A DNA stretch of 6,099 nt from Bacteroidota bacterium (lineage in GTDB: Bacteria; Bacteroidota; Ignavibacteria; UBA10030; UBA8401). How positions within the stretch are numbered: the first letter of the stretch is position 1; every line of letters starts with the position of its first letter. The DNA lies in the NCBI GenBank assembly GCA_025355705.1, contig JANXZD010000391.1, positions 1 through 6,099 on the forward strand, given 5' to 3'. Made by a program: the position numbers and the translations under genes. Of this stretch, positions 1-5,890 are shown piece by piece. The notes under the pieces are model-generated. The model was given only the letters and a program-made list of their open reading frames with translations. It searched no databases and was not told the DNA's origin.

Positions 1-2
1 TG

Positions 3-1094
3 TGTCGAAAGAATTTTTCTGCGAACTCATTACGAATGCCCAATGAGATTGTCGCACACAAGACAAAAGGAATGTTCCGACAATTGGTATTTTCACTTCT
101 CGTTCATTTACACCATATCCAGGACATTCCTTTCATTCATAAATGGTATTATCCAAACGGCGCACAGACGATCTTTACGTTTAGAATAGATTCCGATAAG
201 GGAACTCAGGAGCAGATCGAAGAGATTTATCAGTTAAGTGACCGGTATTCCATTCCAACCACTTGGTTTTTAGATGTTAAAAGTCATGAATCGTGGTTAT
301 CGTATTTTAATAAGTTTGTTTCACAGGAAATCGGCGTTCATTGTTATGAGCATACTATTTCTCGCGATAAAGAATTGAATTCCGATAATTTTTCAAAAGC
401 TAAGAAAATACTGAAACAAAACGGAATAAATGTAAAGGGATTTTCTGTACCAACTGGAATGTGGAACGAGACCTTGGCTGGAACTATCGAAGAGTTAGAA
501 TTTCACTATTCTTCTGAGTTTGGATACGATTATGACAATCTCCCTTCATTTCCGTTTCATTCCGGAAGTTTTTCTTTTGTGCCGCAATTACCGATCCATC
601 CAATTTGCATTGGATCGATGCTTCGCGCACATATGACGGATGATGAAATGATATCATATTTCAAAAATATTATCGATAAGAATTCAGCACTGAATGAACC
701 GATATGTTTGTATCATCATCCAACACACAAACACAATAAGGTCTTTGAAGAGATTTTTAATTACATTCAAGAGAAGAAGATTCAAGCAATCTCATATTCA
801 GACTATGCTGGATGGTGGAAAAAACGAGATTCCGGATCTACGCAATGGAAATATGACGATAACAGATTAATATCTGCTAATCGGATATATGACAGTGAGT
901 ATTTTAGATTAATTCTTTCCAATGGAAATGAGTCGATATCAGTTCTAAATGATAACACAACTATCGATCAATTAGAATTCTCTCTACCGGCTGTCAAAAT
1001 TCCATTATCACCTGACACAATGCGGTCACGAACTTTTGATATTCGTCATATTGTACAAAATGTATTAGATTGGTGGATAAAAATAACTGAATGA
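3..1094 (+). CDS. Polysaccharide deacetylase family protein (NodB/CE4-like), probably 5'-partial
   Basis: This is likely a metal-dependent deacetylase acting on a surface glycan or its precursor. Numbering from the ATG at 36, the NodB-fold signatures are an Asp pair in FRIDSDKG (Asp52, Asp54; the TFDDG-like motif 1), HCYEH at 102-106 (the H-x3-H metal site of motif 2), FSVPTGMW at 136-143 (motif 3-like, but Ser where many members have Arg), and LYHHPT at 225-230 (the C-terminal catalytic His motif). The last ~100 residues lie beyond the catalytic core and I do not recognise them. Start: the frame has no stop back to the window edge and the ATG at 36 has no Shine-Dalgarno sequence. The segment before the core also reads like the middle of a longer protein, so I infer the true start lies upstream; 36 is the fallback. 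The stop overlaps the next ATG (ATGA). The deacetylase fold is well supported; the substrate is unknown. Confidence 0.88.
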   Translation, partial: CRKNFSANSLRMPNEIVAHKTKGMFRQLVFSLLVHLHHIQDIPFIHKWYYPNGAQTIFTFRIDSDKGTQEQIEEIYQLSDRYSIPTTWFLDVKSHESWLSYFNKFVSQEIGVHCYEHTISRDKELNSDNFSKAKKILKQNGINVKGFSVPTGMWNETLAGTIEELEFHYSSEFGYDYDNLPSFPFHSGSFSFVPQLPIHPICIGSMLRAHMTDDEMISYFKNIIDKNSALNEPICLYHHPTHKHNKVFEEIFNYIQEKKIQAISYSDYAGWWKKRDSGSTQWKYDDNRLISANRIYDSEYFRLILSNGNESISVLNDNTTIDQLEFSLPAVKIPLSPDTMRSRTFDIRHIVQNVLDWWIKITE

Positions 1095-2122
1095 AAATTA
1101 CTCTTGCCACATATGAATCGCTTTCTCTACTACATGGTGGACCTCGAGTTCAGATCTTACAAACAAAATCTGAACTAGAAAAACTTGGTGTTGACGTGTC
1201 ATTGATGAATCCCTGGAAAAACTTTGACAAAAAGAATGTTGATTTAGTTCATCTATTTTCGGCAAATTTAGGGACATTCCATCTCGCTTCGACATTGCAA
1301 AGTTTTGATATTCCATTTGTAACTTCTTCAATCTTTTTTACTCAACGCTCTCCTTTCGCAATTCGATCGACAATTACCGCTAATAAATTTCTAAAGAAAT
1401 TAAGATCCGGAATCTGGACGAATTTTGAGTACACTCGACAGATCTGTGAATGGTCTAAAGCAGTCCTTCCAAACACCAATGATGAAGCACGATTGATCAG
1501 CGACGGATTGGGGATCTTAAATGACAAAATTACCATGGTTCCAAATGGTGTTGATCCTCATTTTGAATTTGGCGATCCATCCATCTTTAAAAAGAAATAC
1601 GGGATCGATAATTTCATTTTGAATGTCGGTCACATTGGACCCGCACGAAAGAATGTTCTGAAGTTGATCCGCGCACTCAAAAACATCGATCATCCGGCAG
1701 TCATCATCGGGAAGATCACCGATAGTCCGTACGCTAAACAATGTATTGACGAAGCAAAACAATCAAAGAATATTCTTATTATTCCAGGGATAGATAATAA
1801 TTCAGAAATGCTCGCTTCTGCATACGCAGCAGCAAGTGTATTTGTACTCCCATCATTATTTGAAACTCCCGGAATAGCAGCATTAGAAGCTGCACTTGCG
1901 GGAGCAAAAATAGTCATCACTCCGCATGGTGGAACGAAAGATTATTTTGATAACATGGCCCAATACGTTGAGCCATACTCGGTTGATTCCATTAGTGCCG
2001 GAATTAATAGATCATTAAATGAAAAGAAAAATTCAATCCTTAAAGAACACATCAAAAAAGAATTTTTGTGGAGTAGTATTGCAAAAAAAACTCTCGATGT
2101 ATATAAAACCGTTCTGAAATGA
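1091..2122 (+). CDS. Glycosyltransferase family 4 (GT-B fold)
   Basis: This is a retaining glycosyltransferase that would transfer a sugar from a nucleotide-activated donor onto a growing lipopolysaccharide or exopolysaccharide chain on the cytoplasmic side of the inner membrane. The N-terminal Rossmann half opens with a glycine-rich acceptor-side loop, HGGPRVQ, at 15-21. VPNGVD at 150-155 marks the crossover to the donor-binding half, as in most GT4 enzymes. GHIGPARKN at 180-188 supplies the basic residues (Arg186, Lys187) that usually contact the donor phosphates. The E-x7-E signature is intact (Glu258 and Glu266 in FETPGIAALEAALAG), followed by HGGTKDYF. At 343 residues it is somewhat short but complete. 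The start ATG overlaps the previous stop and the stop overlaps the next start, both as ATGA, so the three genes probably form one translationally coupled unit. Donor and acceptor cannot be read from the sequence. Confidence 0.93.
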   Translation: MKITLATYESLSLLHGGPRVQILQTKSELEKLGVDVSLMNPWKNFDKKNVDLVHLFSANLGTFHLASTLQSFDIPFVTSSIFFTQRSPFAIRSTITANKFLKKLRSGIWTNFEYTRQICEWSKAVLPNTNDEARLISDGLGILNDKITMVPNGVDPHFEFGDPSIFKKKYGIDNFILNVGHIGPARKNVLKLIRALKNIDHPAVIIGKITDSPYAKQCIDEAKQSKNILIIPGIDNNSEMLASAYAAASVFVLPSLFETPGIAALEAALAGAKIVITPHGGTKDYFDNMAQYVEPYSVDSISAGINRSLNEKKNSILKEHIKKEFLWSSIAKKTLDVYKTVLK

Positions 2123-3138
2123 AGCCGCGTCGTATTCTCATCATTCGCCCTGACCGCATCGGTGATGTCGTTTTGACTACTCCACTCATTCGTGCTATCA
2201 AGGAATTTTTTCCTGATTCTTTCATTGGGGTGATGGTAAATTCTGTTTCAGGGGTTCTCCTCCAACAAAATCCTCACATTGATATCTTGATCACCGATGA
2301 TCCCGATGGAAAAGATTCTGGACGATCAGGATTTTGGAACCAAGTAAACAATATTCGGAAGTTGGATTTTGATACCGGTTTGATGCCTCTACCCCGTGAA
2401 CGACACGCTTGGATGATGTTCCTATCCGGTATAAAAAAAAGAATTGGTGTCGGCGGAAAATTGTATCAGATCATCACAGGAATGAAAACGGTCAGCAGAA
2501 ATAAGTATGTTCCTCTCCGCCATGAAGCAGATTATGTTATGGATCTTGGCAGAAAGATCGGTGTAATCAACGACGATATTAGACCTGAACTTTTTATTAC
2601 ATCACAAGAACGAGAACAAGCAAAACAAATTCTCATCAAAACTGGTTTTGATCTTTCAAAACCAATCATCGGTATAAACCCAAGTTCGAATAGATCCGTT
2701 CCAAATTGGACTCCTGACCGTTATGTTGCTCTGATCAATGCTCTTCCTTCGGATCATCAACTATTCATTAACATTGGAATTCGAAGCGAAGAACTTGAAA
2801 AACACTTTGTCCAATTCAAAGACAAAAATCTGGTCTATTCCGGGGATAATCTGAGGGAATTGATCGCACTATGTAGTTTTTGTTCAGTTCTGGTTTCATC
2901 AAGTACGGGAACTCAACATATTGCTGCCGCATTAAAAGTTCCAACAGTAACAATGTTCTGTCCTCTCACTGCATGTTCGCCAACATTATGGGGATCGTTA
3001 GGAAATAGAGCGATAACGATATTGCCGCCCGAAGGATATTGCCAGAGTCGATGCCCCGGAGATCCAAAAATTTGCCCCCTTGATGAAATCACCATTGAAA
3101 GAGTGGTCGCACAGATCAAAAATGTTATTACAATGTGA
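2119..3138 (+). CDS. Glycosyltransferase family 9, ADP-heptose:LPS heptosyltransferase-like
   Basis: This GT-B enzyme of the WaaC/WaaF/RfaF-type family would add heptose or a related sugar to the lipopolysaccharide core at the inner membrane. The N-terminus carries the canonical GDxxxTTP motif (IGDVVLTTP, Gly15-Asp16); the equivalent Asp in E. coli WaaC (Asp13) is the proposed catalytic base. The donor-binding half has INPSSNRSVPNWTPDRY and the nucleotide-site motif STGTQHIAAALKVPTV from 262, with S-T-G-T-Q-H replacing the usual D-S-G-P-M-H. The C-terminus has three cysteines (308, 312, 319; C-x3-C-x6-C). Length (339 residues) is normal. The start is fixed by the GD motif lying 14 residues in and by the ATGA overlap with the GT4 gene. 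The gene ends in TGA followed immediately by in-frame TAA. Family assignment is firm; true heptose specificity is not shown. Confidence 0.94.
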   Translation: MKPRRILIIRPDRIGDVVLTTPLIRAIKEFFPDSFIGVMVNSVSGVLLQQNPHIDILITDDPDGKDSGRSGFWNQVNNIRKLDFDTGLMPLPRERHAWMMFLSGIKKRIGVGGKLYQIITGMKTVSRNKYVPLRHEADYVMDLGRKIGVINDDIRPELFITSQEREQAKQILIKTGFDLSKPIIGINPSSNRSVPNWTPDRYVALINALPSDHQLFINIGIRSEELEKHFVQFKDKNLVYSGDNLRELIALCSFCSVLVSSSTGTQHIAAALKVPTVTMFCPLTACSPTLWGSLGNRAITILPPEGYCQSRCPGDPKICPLDEITIERVVAQIKNVITM

Positions 3139-3154
3139 TAACGTAAAGGAACGT

Positions 3155-3173
3155 AACAGAATGATTTTCTGTT
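3155..3173 (+). repeat. Small hairpin in the gap between the GT9 and thioredoxin-fold genes
   Basis: AACAGAA at 3155-3161 pairs perfectly with TTCTGTT at 3167-3173 around a 5-base loop. The stem is only 7 bp with two G-C pairs, so it would be weak. It is followed by TTAATG rather than a clear run of T. It could attenuate readthrough from the GT operon into the thioredoxin-fold gene, be a protein-binding dyad, or be chance. Just upstream, AACGTAA occurs twice (3140-3146 and 3150-3156). Confidence 0.3.
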
Positions 3174-3193
3174 TAATGAGATACGAAAACATC

Positions 3194-3199
3194 AGAAGG
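3194..3199 (+). promoter_or_regulatory. Shine-Dalgarno for the thioredoxin-fold gene
   Basis: AGAAGG lies 5 bases before the ATG at 3205. It is the clearest ribosome-binding site among the AT-rich-region genes, which otherwise start by overlap or near-overlap with an upstream stop. It fixes the start and suggests this gene is translated independently of the GT operon before it. I could not identify a convincing promoter in the 66-bp gap. Confidence 0.6.
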
Positions 3200-3204
3200 G
3201 TTTT

Positions 3205-3690
3205 ATGAAAAAAATATTATTGGTTTTATGTGTTCTTTTACTCACTTCTATTTCATATTCAAAAGAACCACAATGGAAGAAATTCAATTCAGGGATCGCT
3301 GAAGCAAAAAAAAGTGGAAAGAAAATATTGATTGATGTCTATACCGATTGGTGCAGTTGGTGTAAAAAAATGGATTCCGATACATATCCGGACAAAAGGG
3401 TTTCGGAATACCTCTCAAAAAATTATGTATTGATAAAATTGAATGCTGAGGGAAATGAAAAAATCTTATACAACGGTCAATCCATCAGCCCCGCCGAATT
3501 CGCTCAAGGAATGGGTGTCAATGGATACCCGGCAACGGTATTTCTTAAAAGCGATGGCCAACCGATCACAATGCTGCCGGGATATGCAGAACCGGATAAG
3601 TTCATCCATGTGCTGAGTTTTATCGGAGAAAATCACTACGAGAAGAAAAAATTTGCAGATTATTTGATGGAAAAAGGTGTAAAAGAGTGA
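3205..3690 (+). CDS. Secreted thioredoxin-fold protein (CSWC active site)
   Basis: This is a small exported thiol-disulfide protein, expected in the periplasm. Residues 1-19 form a classic signal peptide (MKK, then a hydrophobic core, then SISYS), with probable signal-peptidase I cleavage near Ser19; Cys9 is inside the hydrophobic core and is not a lipobox. The mature part is one thioredoxin domain: LIDVYTDWCSWCKKM carries the redox pair Cys50/Cys53, and GYPATVFL supplies the cis-proline (Pro109). The DWCSWCKKM context resembles the DUF255/thioredoxin_7-type proteins rather than classical thioredoxin (WCGPC). At 161 residues it is complete. It follows the GT operon on the same strand after 66 bp and has its own ribosome-binding site. 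It may reduce or form disulfides in envelope proteins; nothing ties it to glycan assembly beyond position. Confidence 0.92.
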   Translation: MKKILLVLCVLLLTSISYSKEPQWKKFNSGIAEAKKSGKKILIDVYTDWCSWCKKMDSDTYPDKRVSEYLSKNYVLIKLNAEGNEKILYNGQSISPAEFAQGMGVNGYPATVFLKSDGQPITMLPGYAEPDKFIHVLSFIGENHYEKKKFADYLMEKGVKE

Positions 3691-3712
3691 ACAAAAAAAG
3701 TTTAGAATAAGT

Positions 3713-3759
3713 AACCTTGCGAAGGTTTTCTGGCAAACATAATTAACCTTCGCAAGGTT
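3713..3759. terminator. Nested palindrome, probable bidirectional terminator between convergent genes
   Basis: AACCTTGCGAAGGTT (3713-3727) and AACCTTCGCAAGGTT (3745-3759) are exact reverse complements, separated by 17 bases. Together they can form one 15-bp perfect stem. Each copy is also a self-contained hairpin, with a 6-bp AACCTT/AAGGTT stem and a 3-base loop. On the plus strand each copy runs into TTTT (T-run at 3726-3729 and at 3758-3761); on the minus strand the matching runs are shorter. It lies between the stop of the thioredoxin-fold gene (3690) and the stop of the reverse-strand GT9 gene, whose TAA (3760-3762) directly abuts the second copy. Position and structure fit a shared terminator for both converging transcripts. 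A dispersed repeat or protein-binding palindrome remains possible. Confidence 0.72.
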
Positions 3760-4932
3760 TTAACTTGTGAATATATTTTTCCGAATAGCTGCAAGCCTTT
3801 TAACTTCGGTAGTAATTTTTTCAAGATCGATCATCTGAATACATTCCAAATTATAAGGGCATTCTTTCTTCCAGCATGGTGAACAGAATAGACCTTCTGG
3901 AATCAATTTAATGCCCCTGTCATACAGATCTATTTCGCTCCAGCAGCTTAAACCAAACCAGACGATCACATATTTTTTTAATCCAATCCCAACATGCATA
4001 CCAAAAGAATCACCGGTAATGATCACATCGCAGATATTTTCGTAACATATTCCACGACGTACACCTTCTGTCGTAGGAGTGTTGAGAACTTTGCCTCCGA
4101 CTCTTCTCGCTATCTCAGCATTTCGTTCAGTATCTTCCGGACCACCCACAAGGACAAGCCGAACGCCAGAAATTGAATACAGAGAATTGATCAACATGAC
4201 GTGTTGATCGATCGTCATTTTTTTATTTTGATACAGATACGAACATCCTGTGTTAAAACCAACGATCAGTTCATTCTTCTTAAAAGTATTCTCTGTTTTG
4301 TATTGTTCACAAAAATGTTTCTCTTCTTCTGAAAGCTCAAATACATATTCATCACGCTGATATTTCAATTTCATCGACTCTTGAAGAATCTGAGTCCCAT
4401 ATTTTGCATTCTTTTTGAATTTCAGATCGTCATCAAGTCCTAAGATATAGCTATATTCAGCCTCTTTATTAAGAGGAACAATCTTCCCATCCTTGTTCAG
4501 ACCGAAACCAATTTTTTCTTTTGCTTTCAATGTGTTGCCAAATGCGCACGATCGTTTTGTTTTATCAGTTTGATAAACAATATCAAATTCCATTTGTTGA
4601 AGTATCAGCCAGTTTTCCGGTTCCCATAGATACACTGCATCCAGATATGGGTTATTGTCCAACAGTCGATACGCATTCTTCAAAGTAATCCATGAGATGT
4701 GACTATTCGGATATTTCTTTTTAATGGCTGGCAGCATCGAAGTCGTTTGAACAACGGCTCCCATCGCATCAAGATTCACAATAAGGATTTTCTTACCCAA
4801 CGGCTGATGATCGACACATTTCTTGTAGCAAGCAGTGCCGGGAAAACAAGGTCTATATCCTGTAAATCGTTTACACTCAGGGATAATCAATTTCTTTGCA
4901 GGTCTTTTTTTCTTCTGTAATTTCTTCGCCAT
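3760..4932 (-). CDS. Atypical glycosyltransferase family 9 protein with Cys-rich N-terminal extension
   Basis: This is a GT9 (heptosyltransferase-superfamily) protein of 390 residues, about 40 longer than usual because of an N-terminal extension. Residues 1-14 are lysine-rich. Residues 20-39 hold four cysteines in the pattern C-x8-C-x5-C-x3-C (Cys20, 29, 35, 39). The GT-B domain then begins at KKILIVNLDAMGAVVQTT (47-64). The family's GD motif reads GA here: Ala59, codon GCC at 4758-4756. The Asp at this place is the proposed catalytic base in WaaC (Asp13). The C-terminal half keeps the nucleotide-site loop (GDSFGMHVGIG from 307). A second cysteine cluster follows at 350, 353, 358 and 364. The ATG lies one base after the stop of the upstream GT9 gene, so the two are probably cotranscribed and coupled. 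The fold is clear; activity is uncertain, and it could be a divergent enzyme or a non-catalytic partner. Confidence 0.9.
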   Translation of the reverse strand: MAKKLQKKKRPAKKLIIPECKRFTGYRPCFPGTACYKKCVDHQPLGKKILIVNLDAMGAVVQTTSMLPAIKKKYPNSHISWITLKNAYRLLDNNPYLDAVYLWEPENWLILQQMEFDIVYQTDKTKRSCAFGNTLKAKEKIGFGLNKDGKIVPLNKEAEYSYILGLDDDLKFKKNAKYGTQILQESMKLKYQRDEYVFELSEEEKHFCEQYKTENTFKKNELIVGFNTGCSYLYQNKKMTIDQHVMLINSLYSISGVRLVLVGGPEDTERNAEIARRVGGKVLNTPTTEGVRRGICYENICDVIITGDSFGMHVGIGLKKYVIVWFGLSCWSEIDLYDRGIKLIPEGLFCSPCWKKECPYNLECIQMIDLEKITTEVKRLAAIRKNIFTS

Positions 4933-4933
4933 A

Positions 4934-5884
4934 CTATTCTTTATTTTTCATTATAAGTTGTTGAAATGCGGTATAGACTACATCAACGGAAAGTTCGGTC
5001 ATACAACCATTTCCAATCGGACATTTTGTTAGATTACATTCGAGACAATCTAATTGTTCATTTCTAACCCACCCATGGTGTTCTCCGTATGGACCTTGTA
5101 AATGAGGGTTCGTTGGACCAAAAATTCCAAGGGTCGGAACATCAAGTGATGCCGCAATATGCATCGGTCCCGAGTCGTTAGTGACAAGATATGAACAACG
5201 TTGAAGCATTGCACCCATTTCTTTTAGAGTTGTTCTCGGTATGATGTGTGTCGTAGTATGGGACATCTTTTGAATTGCAATTGCTTCTTCATATTCACCA
5301 GGACCCCAAAACAACAGGAATTGAAATTGACCATTTTGATTGATTTTGTCGATCAAATTGGCAAAGGAACTCAAATTCCATTTCTTTGTATACCAGCCGC
5401 CGCTTGCATTAATTCCGATCACGGTCTTTCCAGACAAGTTGTTTTGTATAAAGAAATCATCAGCAAAATATTTTTCTTTATTTGATAACGGGAACAAGGG
5501 ACGTTTTGAGGTTATCGGAAGGTCAAAATGTTTAAGAACATCTAAATTAAATTCAACATTATGGACCTCACCGCCCCGCGGTGTTACCAGATCGGTATAT
5601 GCATACGCGCGACCACGAAATGGAAATCCGATACGTGTCTTTGCTCCGCTCCATCGCGTAAAGAATGCGGTTCTTGGATTCCCAAACAGATCGATCACAA
5701 TATCGTAATTATTCGTTCGAATACGTCTGATAATGGATATTGTTGAATCTTGTCTCTTATCAAAAGTAATGACGTTTCGTAAAAATGGATTTCCGCGAAC
5801 CACATCCGCTGCAAAACTTTCACAAAGGAAATCTATAGTGATATGAGGAAACAGTAATTTTAAATTCTCAATTACTGGCGTCAC
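4934..5884 (-). CDS. Glycosyltransferase family 9 protein, N-terminus lost at the sequence junction
   Basis: This is a heptosyltransferase-type GT9 enzyme for lipopolysaccharide or surface-glycan assembly. The visible 316 residues start at VTPVIENLKLLFP, which corresponds to TTPLIRAIKEFFP (residues 20-32) of the GT9 at 2119. About 19 residues, including the expected GD motif, are therefore missing. The rest is normal: GINASGGWYTKKW in the donor-binding half, the classic NDSGPMHIAASLDVPTLGIFG loop from 236, and a C-terminal cysteine cluster (280, 283, 288, 294). The GTG at 5884 is only the nearest possible start codon and I do not think it is the real start. Reading further upstream in frame gives a GC-rich, Ala/Gly-rich stretch with no GT9 resemblance. 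The TAG stop lies one base before the next GT9 gene. Best treated as a 5'-truncated CDS. Confidence 0.9.
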   Translation of the reverse strand: MTPVIENLKLLFPHITIDFLCESFAADVVRGNPFLRNVITFDKRQDSTISIIRRIRTNNYDIVIDLFGNPRTAFFTRWSGAKTRIGFPFRGRAYAYTDLVTPRGGEVHNVEFNLDVLKHFDLPITSKRPLFPLSNKEKYFADDFFIQNNLSGKTVIGINASGGWYTKKWNLSSFANLIDKINQNGQFQFLLFWGPGEYEEAIAIQKMSHTTTHIIPRTTLKEMGAMLQRCSYLVTNDSGPMHIAASLDVPTLGIFGPTNPHLQGPYGEHHGWVRNEQLDCLECNLTKCPIGNGCMTELSVDVVYTAFQQLIMKNKE

Positions 5885-5890
5885 GAGGGC
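5882..5890. other. Abrupt composition junction, probable chimeric join of two genomes
   Basis: By direct count, 19 of 60 bases are G or C in 5821-5880 and 42 of 60 in 5881-5940. The GT9 reading frame loses family resemblance at this same place, in the middle of its first conserved block. To the right the codons strongly favour G or C at the third position. No transposase, integrase, tRNA or repeat is visible that would mark a natural insertion. The exact breakpoint cannot be set to the base; the last recognisable GT9 codon is at 5882-5884, or at 5885-5887 if its Leu is native. Confidence 0.8.

Noticed and set aside
1098..1920. Four minus-strand open frames of 64-81 codons
   Set aside because: All lie opposite the GT4 gene, which has intact motifs; they overlap one another and have low-quality starts, so they are shadows.
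3713..3759. A CRISPR repeat pair
   Set aside because: There are only two 15-base units, in inverted rather than direct orientation, with one 17-base gap and no cas genes.
3205..4932. A redox partnership between the thioredoxin-fold protein and the cysteine clusters of the GT9 proteins
   Set aside because: The thioredoxin-fold protein has a signal peptide and should be periplasmic, whereas GT9 enzymes act in the cytoplasm; the genes are also convergent and separated by a terminator.
4699..5032. Two overlapping plus-strand open frames of 65-73 codons across the boundary of the two reverse GT9 genes
   Set aside because: They are antisense shadows; the 1-base spacing and motif content of the minus-strand genes explain this stretch.
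5340..5708. A 122-codon plus-strand open frame
   Set aside because: It is antisense to the well-supported GT9 gene, whose family motifs are all on the minus strand; the frame has no ribosome-binding site and its product resembles no family I know.
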